Origin: Maribacter halichondriae
GTDB lineage: Bacteria > Bacteroidota > Bacteroidia > Flavobacteriales > Flavobacteriaceae
Length of the DNA: 64,000 nt
Direction of reading: 5' to 3'
Assembly: GCF_027474825.1 (NCBI RefSeq)
Contig: NZ_CP107030.1
Span: 4,158,001-4,222,000 of the forward strand
Of this stretch, positions 1-8,830 are shown piece after piece; the stretch's first letter is position 1, and every line of letters begins with the position of its first letter. The position numbers and the translations under genes were made by a program. The notes under the pieces were generated by a model. That model made no database searches. It saw nothing but the letters and a program-made list of their open reading frames with translations, and had not been told where the DNA came from.

Positions 1-1059
1 CAAAAATCCAGTACACAGTCAGATCTGTTAAGCGGACTATTGGCAGGTTTGGAAGGAAATATAGATGCTAAGGAGCCTTCGAATTGGTCGAATGTCTATC
101 AATCATTGCAAAACAACGCCAAGTTCTCTTCCCTTGCCGATGCCGTAGCTCAGAAATTTGGTAATGCTGAAGTAGCTCAAAAAATGTTGGCGGTTATCAA
201 TGATTCAAGTGCAAAACCTGAGGAAAAAAGGAAAGCAATTCGGGCCTTGGCTTCCCAGCAAAATCCAGCATTGCAAGAGGAAATACCTAAATTACTGGAG
301 GATGAGGAGCTGCGATTAGAAACTATTAAGTCCATTGCAGCTTATGATAGTGATGAGCTGGGCAAGGCGTTATTTCAGAAATATAAGGACCTTTCGCAGC
401 CGGAAAAAGAGCAGGCCATATTGACCATGGCTTCGCGGCCAAGATATGGAAGGTTTTTAGGGAATGCCCTTAAAAATGGCACGATTCCAAAATCTGATAT
501 CCCGGCGCATGCTGTTCTACAATTAAGGGCCGTTTTGGGCAATGGTTTTGTGGAGATTTGGGGTCCCATTGATGATATATCCCAAACATTACAAGTTGAG
601 TATATCAAATACCAAGGCATATTGACAGATGATGCCCTCGTCAAAGCGAGCCCGGGCAGGGGCAAGGAGGTCTATGCGCGTGTCTGTGCCACTTGCCATA
701 TGCTGCATGGGAAAGGCGGAAAGATAGGACCAGACCTTACGGGCTCCAATCGAACCAACATGACCTATTTACTGAGTAATATTCTAAACCCGAGTGGAGA
801 TGTACAGGAAGATTATAAACTAGTGGTGATTACTACACAAGACGGACGTACCTATAGCGGAAACGTTATAGCCGAAAACGACAGAAGTCTTACCCTGCGG
901 GTGGTTGGTCAAGACCCGATTGTGCTCAATAAATCACAAATTAGGACTAGGGATGTTTCTGAAAAATCTATGATGCCAGAAGGGTTATTGAACAACTTAA
1001 GCAAAGAAGAGGTGTTGAATTTGATAGCGTATTTGAAGAAGCTGGAGCCATCGGCATAA
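1..1059 (+). CDS. HEAT-like / cytochrome c heme-binding domain protein (5' partial)
   Basis: The reading frame is open from the first base, so the true start lies upstream. The first two thirds are helical and HEAT-like (repeated acidic helices with short turns). The last ~140 residues form a cytochrome c module: a heme attachment motif CATCH follows GREVYARV-like sequence, then IGPDLTGSN, a 'NPSGDVQEDY' segment, and a late Met (SMMPEGLL) as likely axial ligand. This matches the C-terminal heme-binding domain seen in large secreted PVC/Bacteroidota dehydrogenase-like proteins (TIGR02603 type). It probably acts in the periplasm as an electron-transfer partner of an N-terminal sugar-dehydrogenase-like propeller that lies outside the window. 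The heme domain call is strong; the substrate is unknown. Confidence 0.85.
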   Translation, partial: QKSSTQSDLLSGLLAGLEGNIDAKEPSNWSNVYQSLQNNAKFSSLADAVAQKFGNAEVAQKMLAVINDSSAKPEEKRKAIRALASQQNPALQEEIPKLLEDEELRLETIKSIAAYDSDELGKALFQKYKDLSQPEKEQAILTMASRPRYGRFLGNALKNGTIPKSDIPAHAVLQLRAVLGNGFVEIWGPIDDISQTLQVEYIKYQGILTDDALVKASPGRGKEVYARVCATCHMLHGKGGKIGPDLTGSNRTNMTYLLSNILNPSGDVQEDYKLVVITTQDGRTYSGNVIAENDRSLTLRVVGQDPIVLNKSQIRTRDVSEKSMMPEGLLNNLSKEEVLNLIAYLKKLEPSA

Positions 1060-1067
1060 TGTCACAA

Positions 1068-1085
1068 TTGCTTAGTATTAAGCAA
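1068..1085. repeat. short inverted repeat after the cytochrome gene
   Basis: TTGCTTA and TAAGCAA (7-bp arms, 4-nt loop) begin nine bases after the stop codon. No T-tract follows, so it is a poor terminator. The arm sequence resembles half-sites of the TetR operator near 12.6 kb, which may be chance. Confidence 0.3.
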
Positions 1086-1400
1086 GTGAATAGAACATAT
1101 TTGGAAACTGGTTTAAATTGATTCTGAGTTTTTCATTAAAGTTTAATTTGAAGAACAGTAAGATAGTTTTGAATTTCAAAACACTAGGAAGACTCAGTAA
1201 TTACTTATAACTTATCGCTATTTGACCATAATGACGGATTATAGAACATTTATGTTCTATAATTTATATTATGTAAAATAGATTATTTTTAAGACTTCGC
1301 ACTATCGCCCATCTTTAGGTCTCGCCGACCTTTATTGCCGTTAAAAAGCTCAAGGGTAATGAATAAAACTATTTACGTTTCGAAGTATAATCCGTAGTGT
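1086..1400. other. intergenic region without a recognised gene
   Basis: AT-rich stretch between the cytochrome gene and a doubtful small membrane ORF. The only clear structure is the 12-bp-arm inverted repeat at 1238-1263. No ORF with protein-like composition was seen. Confidence 0.5.
1238..1263. promoter_or_regulatory. perfect inverted repeat, possible operator
   Basis: Arms ATTATAGAACAT and ATGTTCTATAAT (12 bp each) are separated by only TT. The AT-rich arms and minimal spacer look more like a binding site for a dimeric regulator than a terminator, and there is no T-run. No target gene is obvious. Confidence 0.45.
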
Positions 1401-1598
1401 TTAGTACACAACACGACTTTTATCACATTCACTTCGTTCAGAATAAGTTGCACAATTTGTAGTTAGCTTACAGATGGCATCACTTTGATGCATTGGGACC
1501 TTATTTTTATCCTGAGTAGTATCAAAAGCCATAAATAGCAATAAAATCCCCACTAACCAAAGGCTGTAAAAAATTAAGAAGTTGCGATGCTTTTTCAT
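1401..1598 (-). CDS. possible small membrane protein (65 aa)
   Basis: The translation begins MKKHRNFLIF and carries one hydrophobic segment (about residues 7-25, SLWLVGILLLFMAF), followed by a polar tail with three cysteines. The start looks like a genuine signal or anchor segment. However, no family was recognised, no promoter box is visible, and the tail composition is not distinctive. It may be a real small membrane protein or a chance ORF. Confidence 0.3.
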   Translation of the reverse strand: MKKHRNFLIFYSLWLVGILLLFMAFDTTQDKNKVPMHQSDAICKLTTNCATYSERSECDKSRVVY

Positions 1599-1746
1599 GT
1601 ACTTACAAGTATAACCTTATATCTGACAGCTTCGTATTTTAAAAATGGTAATCTTTTCCTAAAAAAATGCACTCTAATACCTTTAATCAACCATGGGTCT
1701 AAAACACCAATACAACTCGATTGTATTTCTTTGAAAATTTGCGCAC

Positions 1747-1781
1747 AAAAAAAGCCCATCCGCCAACTGGCGGATGGGCTT
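1747..1781 (-). terminator. Rho-independent terminator of the cold-shock gene
   Basis: A perfect 14-bp stem (AAGCCCATCCGCCA at 1752-1765 against 1768-1781, loop AC) is followed on the minus strand by a run of seven U. It lies just after the cold-shock gene stop. Confidence 0.9.
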
Positions 1782-1802
1782 CAATTTTAAAGTTTAATCG
1801 TC

Positions 1803-1997
1803 TTATTCTATAACTCTTACGTCAACTGCGTTTAATCCTTTTTTTCCTTGGGTTAGTTCGAATTCTACTTCATCGCCTTCGCGAATCTCATCTACTAATC
1901 CTGAAATGTGAACAAAATGTTCGTTGTTTGAACCTTCTTCTGTAATAAATCCGAAGCCTTTGGCATCGTTGAAGAATTTTACTGTTCCTTTACTCAT
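1803..1997 (-). CDS. cold-shock protein, CspA family
   Basis: 64-residue single OB-fold protein of normal length for the family. RNP1 is KGFGFITEE (residues ~13-21) and RNP2 is EHFVHISGL (~26-34); the basic start SKGTVKFFNDAKGFGFI is typical. These proteins bind single-stranded RNA and DNA and act as RNA chaperones in the cytoplasm. The gene is monocistronic with a strong terminator directly behind it and a long AT-rich leader in front, as is common for csp genes whose mRNA leader is regulatory. Which csp paralogue this is cannot be told from one window. Confidence 0.95.
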   Translation of the reverse strand: MSKGTVKFFNDAKGFGFITEEGSNNEHFVHISGLVDEIREGDEVEFELTQGKKGLNAVDVRVIE

Positions 1998-2070
1998 TGT
2001 ACTATAATTTAATATTAATAATTACAAAGCGTATTTCAATTATGATGCCACAAATGAAACATACGTAAAA

Positions 2071-2676
2071 CTATAATTTGGCAAAGCTAATACTCGTAAG
2101 TCCGACTGCCGATTTGTGTACTTTTGATGTTTCTAAATCGCGGGCATTGATTTTACCCATGCCGTCCAATTGTATTCTAGAATCGTCCGCTTTGCCAGTA
2201 AAGCGCATAGAACACAATCCTTCTAAATCAACACGAAGCTCCTGCACGTCCACTTCAATTTTGCCTCTAATGAGCCCGTCTCCACTTACACTAAAGCTAT
2301 CACTGGAAACAGGATCAATGGATTTGACAGATACCAAACCTTCCATATCAATCCCTTTTAGTTCGGGATGTGTCAAATACACTTTGATTTTAGGAGCGGA
2401 ATGGCGTTTTCTAGTACCGCCGTTACGTTGTTTTTCACGAAGTCGTATGTATAAGGTGTTATTTTGAACGGTGATTTGATAATCCTCGAATTTTCGCTCA
2501 TTTTTTGCTTCAATACGAACGTTGGCCTCAGTACCTTGTTTTAGATAGAGTCGTATGTTTCCGTCCAATCGCACATTATCAAAGGCTTCTTCTAAATCTT
2601 GGGTTTCGTTATACTGCCCCATTCCACTACATACCGCTAAGAGCATTAACGCTAAAACTAAACTTGCTTTTTTCAT
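2071..2676 (-). CDS. secreted head GIN domain (DUF2807) protein
   Basis: 201 residues with an N-terminal signal peptide (MKKASLVLALMLLAVCSG, with MGQ near the likely cleavage site). The mature part is a run of short beta strands with the alternating pattern of DUF2807 'head GIN' proteins: 'AFDNVRLDGNIRLYLKQG' early, then strands with KIKVYLTHPELKGIDMEGL and DVQELRVDLEGLCSMRFTG. A right-handed beta-helix-like fold is expected. Members are common in Bacteroidota and are thought to be cell-surface or periplasmic, but no biochemical role is established. It sits alone between the cold-shock gene and an NTF2-like gene. Confidence 0.8.
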   Translation of the reverse strand: MKKASLVLALMLLAVCSGMGQYNETQDLEEAFDNVRLDGNIRLYLKQGTEANVRIEAKNERKFEDYQITVQNNTLYIRLREKQRNGGTRKRHSAPKIKVYLTHPELKGIDMEGLVSVKSIDPVSSDSFSVSGDGLIRGKIEVDVQELRVDLEGLCSMRFTGKADDSRIQLDGMGKINARDLETSKVHKSAVGLTSISFAKL

Positions 2677-2786
2677 GATTTGTCGTTTTCTGATTGGTGA
2701 ATAGTTCTTGTTTCTACTACTATAGATGCGATTGTTTTGCGCTTGTTACACTAATCCCCCATTTTATTCTCTTTAAGGACTAAACC

Positions 2787-3200
2787 TTAATAGGTTACAT
2801 AGGTAAACGACTTATGTACAATCTGCCAGTCACCTTTCGTTTTGAGCAATAAAAAATAATCTGTATACAATCGCTTGCGTTCCGGCATATCAATTTCAAC
2901 TTTGGCCGTGGCAGCATCGTTCGTAATATCGATATCGATTATTTTTCCGATACGGTTGCTTTTTTGGCCTTCCTTGACATTACCAATATAATCCGATCCT
3001 TTCCACGCGGTCACACTATCGTTTTTTACAAAATAAAGATTGAATTCTGGATGAAAGGCTATTTTTAAACGTTCCGGCTCCCCATTGGCCGTACCTTCAA
3101 TATAATGGGTTAGCACTTCGGTAACAGCTTCTTTATCGGTTTGCGAGAAGCTAATTTGTATTGCACATATCAGCATGGTAGTTGTGAGCAGTTTTTTCAT
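2787..3200 (-). CDS. secreted NTF2-like / putative lumazine-binding-type protein
   Basis: 137 residues starting with a signal peptide (MKKLLTTTMLICAIQISFSQ). The mature part, 'EAVTEVLTHYIEGTANGEPERLKIAFHPEF', fits the SnoaL/NTF2-like family often called putative lumazine-binding protein (Lumazine_bd_2). It ends in strands with DYFLLLKTKGDWQIVHKSFTY. The fold is a cone-shaped alpha+beta barrel. The 'lumazine' name is historical, so ligand or catalytic activity should not be assumed. Periplasmic location is inferred from the signal peptide. Confidence 0.75.
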   Translation of the reverse strand: MKKLLTTTMLICAIQISFSQTDKEAVTEVLTHYIEGTANGEPERLKIAFHPEFNLYFVKNDSVTAWKGSDYIGNVKEGQKSNRIGKIIDIDITNDAATAKVEIDMPERKRLYTDYFLLLKTKGDWQIVHKSFTYVTY

Positions 3201-3366
3201 GATATATCGATTTTTGATGAAATACTAAGGTAAGATTTTAATTGATAATGGGCTCAGAGGTAGCGCATCGGCATTCACTACCCACTTTCTAAATCATTCC
3301 CCATATAATTTATAAAGACGCCATCGCTTCACAGCAGTCCAAATGATACTATTGAAAACCAAATTT

Positions 3367-4062
3367 TCAGTCTTTTCGTGTAAATGGAACGAACCGCACC
3401 GCCATTAAACTCTTTTTAACGATTCTATTTTTCTTTTTTATCAAGAGCATCAGTTGCCGTATCCCATTATGTGGCCCAACAGGTATAATCAGTCTGCCAC
3501 CAATTTTGAGCTGATCTATCAAATCCTGCGGTATGGTTTCGGCTCCAGCCGTGACCATTACAGCATCAAACGGCGCTTTTTCAGGCCAGCCGTGATACCC
3601 ATCTCCAGCCCTAACCATCACATTGTCGTAATGCAATGCTTTTAAACGCTTCTCGGCTTCAAGTGCCAGATTTTCCACTATTTCAATGGTATATACCGAA
3701 TCCACGATTTTTGCCAGTACGGCTGCCTGATAACCTGATCCCGTACCGATTTCCAATACCCTATCCGACTTTTTCAGCTGCAGGGCTTCGGTCATAAAAG
3801 CTACAATGTAGGGCTGTGATATCGTTTGCCCATTGCCGATTGGCAAGGGTCCATCCGAATAGGCATAGGGTTTTACCTCTTCAGGTACGAATTCATGGCG
3901 CGGCACGCCCAACATAGCGAGCAGAGTCGGAGGGTCTGCCACACCACGCGCTTTTATTTGCTCCTCCACCATTTTTTTTTGTAAGGTAGTATAATCCTCC
4001 TGTGCAGCAATAGCGCCATTGTATAAAATAAAACTTCCGATAAATAGTAGTATATATTTCAT
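3367..4062 (-). CDS. pcm: protein-L-isoaspartate O-methyltransferase with signal peptide
   Basis: 231 residues. The methyltransferase core is complete: substrate-side PLPIGNGQTISQPYIVAFMTEAL, SAM motif I VLEIGTGSGYQAAVLA, acidic strand-2 residue in YTIEIVE, motif III GGRLIIPVG. PCMT repairs isoaspartyl residues in aged proteins using S-adenosylmethionine. Unlike the cytosolic enzyme it begins with a plausible signal peptide (MKYILLFIGSFILYNGAIAAQ), which implies export; periplasmic SAM supply is then unclear. It is last in a likely operon after the Ig-like lipoprotein (36 bp gap). An alternative start at MVEEQIKARG would give a cytosolic enzyme. Confidence 0.9.
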   Translation of the reverse strand: MKYILLFIGSFILYNGAIAAQEDYTTLQKKMVEEQIKARGVADPPTLLAMLGVPRHEFVPEEVKPYAYSDGPLPIGNGQTISQPYIVAFMTEALQLKKSDRVLEIGTGSGYQAAVLAKIVDSVYTIEIVENLALEAEKRLKALHYDNVMVRAGDGYHGWPEKAPFDAVMVTAGAETIPQDLIDQLKIGGRLIIPVGPHNGIRQLMLLIKKKNRIVKKSLMAVRFVPFTRKD

Positions 4063-4098
4063 TATTAGAGTTTTACATTAATCAAGTAATTGCTAATC

Positions 4099-5211
4099 TC
4101 ATTCTTGTAATTCCAGTATCTTGAATTTGAGCGTTCGGATTTTCACCGTGTCCGTTTCACTGAATTTCCCGCCTAACATTGGGGTATCGAAACGTCTTTC
4201 AAGATTATTACCAGCTAAGTCTTCCAATCGTGATTCTACGCGTAGTTCGATTTCGGAGGGCTGCCATTCGGTATCTGGCTCGAATCGTAATATGCTTGCT
4301 TTTTCAATAAGACTGAATTGACCTTTGACCGGTATATTCTTTTGATCATAAATTCGAATTGTTTCTTTTGCTAAAAATGCATCCATAGGCTCGCCAAAAT
4401 TCACATGCAAGCCTTTAGCGGATTCTCCTTGCTCCATTTCTATCTGCCATTTGTCCATATCCGGCTTTTTATCGTCTCGCGGCCCAACAAAGAATTTTTT
4501 GGTGTAGGCCTTTTTTAAGGCTATCCCCTCAATTGATTTCCAAGCATTGTCGATTGTTATGGTATACTTCTTTCCTGCTTTCAGTGGCAGCCCTTTTTCA
4601 CGATTGGGTATCAAATCCGTCTTGATGCGCCCTGGGTCCAACCATAGGGTCAGTACGGTCCGTTCTTTGTTCCACAACTCCGACTCCAATCTCAAAAAAG
4701 GTTCTATTGCCATACTGTCGGTTTCATTGGCAACGGAAATGAAATCCAAGGCATTGTGAACTTCTTGCATCGGTTGTGCGAACTCCAGGTACATTTTTAA
4801 AAGGTTTTCAGGTACCGTATCCAAATTTGGATGAATTGCCAACAATACCGCCGTACCCTTCTTTTCCTTTTTTGGTATTGTAAATGAGGCCAACACTTCC
4901 GTATTGTTTTTACGAAGTGTATAGGTTTGTCCCTCAGTAAAAGGAATAACTGGTGCAAAGTGATGTTTACCTTCTGCACCTACAATAACCCCGATAACCG
5001 AAGTCTGGGATTCCTCCCCTATAAAAACCCGTAATTTTTCAACATCCATATTCGTTGAAAATGTGACACCAACGGCCTTTTCATTCTCATAGTCGATCTG
5101 TTCAATGGCTACCCTATCGCCCCGCCAGCATGCTACGAACAAAGTCAAACAAAAAAAGACCAAGTAAAACCTGATCTTTTTATGAATGCTATGTAGATGG
5201 TCTACATCCAT
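4099..5211 (-). CDS. lipoprotein with SbsA-type Ig-like domain
   Basis: 370 residues. After a charged start there is a hydrophobic stretch ending in a lipobox (LTLFVAC, Cys ~28), so the protein is probably lipid-anchored. The body holds beta-sandwich repeats of the Big_5/SbsA type, e.g. 'VGVTFSTNMDVEKLRVFI', 'NLLKMYLEFAQPMQEVHNALDFI', 'SAKGLHVNFGEPMDAFLAKETIRIYD', each carrying the 'F..pM' signature. Such lipoproteins are common in Bacteroidota with no assigned function. Its start overlaps the end of the upstream broken propeller gene by 10 bp, which argues for one transcript and translational coupling. Confidence 0.75.
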   Translation of the reverse strand: MDVDHLHSIHKKIRFYLVFFCLTLFVACWRGDRVAIEQIDYENEKAVGVTFSTNMDVEKLRVFIGEESQTSVIGVIVGAEGKHHFAPVIPFTEGQTYTLRKNNTEVLASFTIPKKEKKGTAVLLAIHPNLDTVPENLLKMYLEFAQPMQEVHNALDFISVANETDSMAIEPFLRLESELWNKERTVLTLWLDPGRIKTDLIPNREKGLPLKAGKKYTITIDNAWKSIEGIALKKAYTKKFFVGPRDDKKPDMDKWQIEMEQGESAKGLHVNFGEPMDAFLAKETIRIYDQKNIPVKGQFSLIEKASILRFEPDTEWQPSEIELRVESRLEDLAGNNLERRFDTPMLGGKFSETDTVKIRTLKFKILELQE

Positions 5212-6322
5212 TCCGTTGCACGTACGCGTAATGTTAGGTTACCGTCAGACTGCCGCTGAAGGTAAACCACATGGGTCGCATCGAGATTATCCATTTGCAA
5301 TACATACGGAAAAGGCAGATTATCATAAGCCACACCCGCAGTCTCCGCAAATACGGTTACCGGTTTGGTCATCGTATCCTTAAAATTGGCGATATCGTCA
5401 TACTTAATGCGCATGACCGGTCTATTGCTGTTCGACATCAAAAAGTAGGTACTCCCCTCCTTTTCGTACGATATCATATCCAAAGGCGAATTACCCGCAC
5501 CGAGTTCGGCCACCGTTCGGCCCTTTGTATGTTTTCCGTCCTTGAGTTCATCCATGGGAAACAGCACCAAAGGCGTACAGGTATAACTGGCCATCAGATA
5601 ATCGACTTCATCAAGTTCAATGATATCGAAGGTCTTAATGGGTGAATGTGTTTCAAATGCGCCATGAGCGGCATGCCAAATTTCAAGGGATGCATACTCC
5701 TGGGTATCTTTGAAAGGAAACGGAATGCTTCTAAAGGTGGAACCGAATTCCTTGTTTGACAGACCCGAGACCAACACTTTTCCATCATGGAACTTAAGAT
5801 CTGAAATGGCCCAAGTACGTAACGGGCGTTCCCTACGATCCTTGGCATCGGCGGCCACCGGATCCGTCAATGCAATTTTGGAATAGCTTACCTCTTTCAA
5901 GGAAACATTTTCAAACCCCTCCCCTTCAATTTCAACAATATTGGAGTTCCGTCAGCTACCTGAACGGAAAAATAGATGTTTTTGGAAATCGGATTGACGG
6001 CCATATCACTTATCTTGATATTCTCAATGGTGGTACCCAACGATGAGGCAATCTTCTTATCGAATTCCCCCATGTTGATTTCGGTTACATCACCGGTCGA
6101 TTCTAGGTCTTTGGTTTCAAGAGCATAAATAGCGGCATTTTGGGAATCACCCAAGAACAAGATTCCTTCTGGGCCGAAACTCATATGATTAATAGAAGCT
6201 ATCTTAGGGTTTCCGTATACGAAATCTGCCGTCAAATTTGATTCGGATTCCATATTAACGGTAGCTGACAAGGTCAACAAGACCACAGCGCACAGTGCGA
6301 AAGCGGGAATTATTTTTTTCAT
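5202..6322 (-). pseudogene. propeller-like secreted protein broken by a -1 frameshift
   Basis: Two minus-strand frames (6322 to 5897, then open to 5202) read as one 373-residue protein if one base is added near 5929-5934. There TTGAAATTGAA would become TTGAAAATTGAA, and the product would run LLKIEGEGFENVSLKEVSYS. The N-terminus has a signal peptide (MKKIIPAFALCAVVLLTLSA). Segments such as HMSFGPEGILFLGDSQNAAIYAL and ISDLKFHDGKVLVSGLSNKEF look like NHL/YncE-type propeller blades. Function is unknown. It heads the run with the Ig-like lipoprotein and the PCMT. A sequencing indel is at least as likely as a real null allele. Confidence 0.75.
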
Positions 6323-6711
6323 TTTCCTATGGATATTGGTTCACTATTAAATTATCAATTTCTTCACTGCAACTTGGAATCCATTTGGCCAATTAACTCA
6401 AATTTAACATGTTAGACAACAAGTGAACCCCAAATGCTACTACAATCTTCGTGCGAAAATTAGTAGCTTTTGCAAATCAGCTCCTAAAAAAACCAATGCT
6501 CCTTCTCGTCGTCCTCCTTAATAATCAACTATAAGTAATCCTCTAATCGCAACTTAAGCCTTGGTGCTACCTCCAATGAAGAAGCGTATTTTCCAATACT
6601 CGCCAAGCGTAGTTCAAATACTAAAAAAAATATAATCCGTTATAAACCAACATATTTTATCTATTGGGCAAGCCCTAATATTGAATTTTGTAAATCCAAA
6701 TCTTCAAACCA
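6323..6711. other. divergent intergenic region
   Basis: 389 bp between the broken propeller gene (minus) and the outer-membrane protein gene (plus). The only signal seen is a TAnnTTTG-like box on the minus strand at 6399-6406. No ORF or hairpin of note was found. Confidence 0.5.
6399..6406 (-). promoter_or_regulatory. possible -7 box for the propeller gene
   Basis: On the minus strand this reads TAAATTTG, matching the Bacteroidota consensus TAnnTTTG, about 77 bases before the start codon. No convincing -33 element is seen at the usual spacing. Confidence 0.35.
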
Positions 6712-7311
6712 ATGAGACATTATAGTCTGCTTTTTTGTTTGTTTTTTATGTTCTTGATGGCTAGAGGTCAGATGAGCCATGGTTTTGAAATAGGCGCCAA
6801 CCTTATGAACGCCGATTTCAATATTGAAAATGCCGAAATCGATGCCAAGAATGCCGTTGGGCCAAGGGCAGGTTATGTTGGGGAATACAATATAACCGAT
6901 GCCTTATTCCTTAGAGGGGCCCTACTCTATATGCAAAAGGGATTCAAATTTTCCGACGAGACCTGGGCCGTCAACAGTTTCGACCTACCCATTAGCGTAG
7001 GTTACACTTTTGATTTGAGCGGCGATAAGATCCAATGGTTTATCGACGGGGGTGCAAGTTTGGAATACAATACAAGGGCGATTACCCGAATCGATGACGA
7101 ACCGGTAGAATTGATCATCGGTAAGGAAGAGGGTGATATCAAGGCCCTATCCTCTGGGGTGAGTTTTGGTACCGGCCTGCAGTTTGCCCGGCTCATCAAG
7201 CTACGGGTCAATTACTATCAGGGTTTGACCAATATGATCAACACCACTACCTCAGATGAATGGAAAAACCGTTATCTGGGCCTATCCTTAAACTTTTTAT
7301 TCAGAAAATAA
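6712..7311 (+). CDS. outer-membrane beta-barrel protein (porin family)
   Basis: 199 residues with a signal peptide (MRHYSLLFCLFFMFLMARGQ). The mature part shows amphipathic strands with the pattern of PF13568-type eight-stranded barrels: 'GFEIGANLMNADFNI', 'GPRAGYVGEYNITDALFLRGALLYMQKGFKF', 'LPISVGYTFDL', 'SFGTGLQFARLIKLRVNYYQGL', ending in an aromatic terminal strand (LGLSLNFLFRK). It is expected in the outer membrane. Five bases separate its stop from the next gene, so the two are probably co-transcribed. Transported or bound substrate is unknown. Confidence 0.8.
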   Translation: MRHYSLLFCLFFMFLMARGQMSHGFEIGANLMNADFNIENAEIDAKNAVGPRAGYVGEYNITDALFLRGALLYMQKGFKFSDETWAVNSFDLPISVGYTFDLSGDKIQWFIDGGASLEYNTRAITRIDDEPVELIIGKEEGDIKALSSGVSFGTGLQFARLIKLRVNYYQGLTNMINTTTSDEWKNRYLGLSLNFLFRK

Positions 7312-7316
7312 CTCCT

Positions 7317-8744
7317 ATGAAAGTTTTCAGCTACCTTCAAAAACGCAATCCCCTTTTTGTACTGTTCACCCTCATGCTCTTGGCGATAAGCATTCCATCT
7401 TATGCTACTACAACCCCAAGTGCTGTACAACCAGAAGATACCAAAGGCCTATTTTCCATTCAGTTCTCATGGAATAAGGAATCCTTCAACGATATTACCC
7501 GTATCGAAATCGAGTACAAACGCAAGGGTTTATTGAATAAAAAGAAAGTCAGTGGTAAGACAGCTTTATATGCCAAGAAGAACGAATTCATCAACTTGGA
7601 ACTCCGTGAGGGGGAATATGAAATGACGGGTATAAAAATCCGTAGTTCAGAATTTGCCTATAACCAATACCTGAGTGTTTCGATTGACGAGCCTTTTGTC
7701 ATCAAACCTGGTCAGGTTACCAATGGGGGAATGATTTTCCTAATTCGGGAAAACAAGGAAGCCAAGTCGGTAATGCTATTGAAAATGGATAATACGGCAG
7801 ATGTAAAACAGTATGTCAATATCTATATGCCCGCTTATGAGGCCAAGCTCAGTAGCCTTCAACCCGCATGGATTTTCTTGGAGAAGAAAACCGTAGATAA
7901 ACTGATCACCTCCTTTGCCCATGCCATCGTGAAGAACGAGAATCGAAATCCCCGTAAAAACATGAAGTACCTGCGCACTACTTTGGGTATGGCATTCAAA
8001 ATGACACAAAACGAGGATGGTAAGATTACCTCCTATGAACTTATTCCTACCCCGACCTACCAAGAAATCAAGGCCATGAAAATCTTACCTGGGGGAAAGC
8101 TGCTTTGCACTTTGGAGAATGGAAGCTATTTATATGGGGATGACGAGGGATTGGACTTTATGCCTTTACCCAAAGGGTTGGAGAAAATACCCGAATTAAG
8201 TCTGATCAAAGGAGGCCGATTCTTATTGGTCGATGCACATTTCAATATTTTTTCGGCCGATGCTTCCTTTAACTGGAAAGACCAACTTGCCTATAGGAAA
8301 GAACAACAGAGTGGGGGCTTATTTACAATATTCCCAACAGTGACCTACCCTAAGATTTATAAAGGGAATGATCATATTTACATCTATTCCCCAAAGGAAG
8401 AGAAAGATCCGATACTGTTACAATCGAGTTATGACAACATCGATTTTCAACCGGTTGCCCTGTCTGAAGAAGTTAAAAAGGTTCCGCTTGTTTCTGAAAC
8501 GGCAACCCATATCTTTGTTGGCCCTATTTTAAAGCAAAGTGCGACCGCCAAACGCCCCGCCTATCTTTATGTAAAAGAGCACACAGCGCCCGGCTGGACG
8601 GTTAGGAATCTGCCACGTGGCGATTGCAATAAGTTTTCTCCCGCGGAAGATGGATCTGTTTTGTACACGGAATGCTCGAAGGATAATTGGTTCGAGAGCA
8701 GGGACGTGGGGCAAAGTTGGTCTAAATGGAAAGAAAGTAAGTAA
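7317..8744 (+). CDS. secreted protein with Asp-box-like C-terminus, function unknown
   Basis: 475 residues from the ATG at 7317. This start was chosen over an in-frame upstream codon because it sits five bases after the previous stop and gives a clean signal peptide (FSYLQKRNPLFVLFTLMLLAISIPSYA). Residues ~35-150 form a beta-rich domain (IQFSWNKESFNDITRIEIEYKR). The second half looks like a partial propeller, with sialidase-style Asp-box sequences near the end (ESRDVGQSWSKW). No catalytic family was recognised. It probably works with the co-transcribed barrel protein at the cell envelope. Confidence 0.6.
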   Translation: MKVFSYLQKRNPLFVLFTLMLLAISIPSYATTTPSAVQPEDTKGLFSIQFSWNKESFNDITRIEIEYKRKGLLNKKKVSGKTALYAKKNEFINLELREGEYEMTGIKIRSSEFAYNQYLSVSIDEPFVIKPGQVTNGGMIFLIRENKEAKSVMLLKMDNTADVKQYVNIYMPAYEAKLSSLQPAWIFLEKKTVDKLITSFAHAIVKNENRNPRKNMKYLRTTLGMAFKMTQNEDGKITSYELIPTPTYQEIKAMKILPGGKLLCTLENGSYLYGDDEGLDFMPLPKGLEKIPELSLIKGGRFLLVDAHFNIFSADASFNWKDQLAYRKEQQSGGLFTIFPTVTYPKIYKGNDHIYIYSPKEEKDPILLQSSYDNIDFQPVALSEEVKKVPLVSETATHIFVGPILKQSATAKRPAYLYVKEHTAPGWTVRNLPRGDCNKFSPAEDGSVLYTECSKDNWFESRDVGQSWSKWKESK

Positions 8745-8830
8745 TTTACCGGCACATTTTACTATGCTGCAGCTACTAGCATCCTGCTACAGCATTTACA
8801 TTGGGAGTTTGACTACAGTATGATGTGCTC

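Noticed and set aside
1068..1085. Inverted repeat TTGCTTA/TAAGCAA as a third TetR site
   Set aside because: The half-sites resemble the operator but order and spacing differ, and no regulated gene lies next to it.
1587..1790. 67-codon plus-strand ORF
   Set aside because: It runs through the cold-shock terminator hairpin on the opposite strand and has no protein-like features.
5929..5934. Programmed ribosomal frameshifting as an explanation for the broken propeller gene
   Set aside because: No slippery heptamer plus downstream structure is visible, and seven other genes in the window show similar single-base breaks, so an indel is simpler.
8763..8800. Weak hairpin between convergent genes (ATGCTG/CAGCAT)
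   Set aside because: Only 6-bp stem, no T-run, not a credible terminator.
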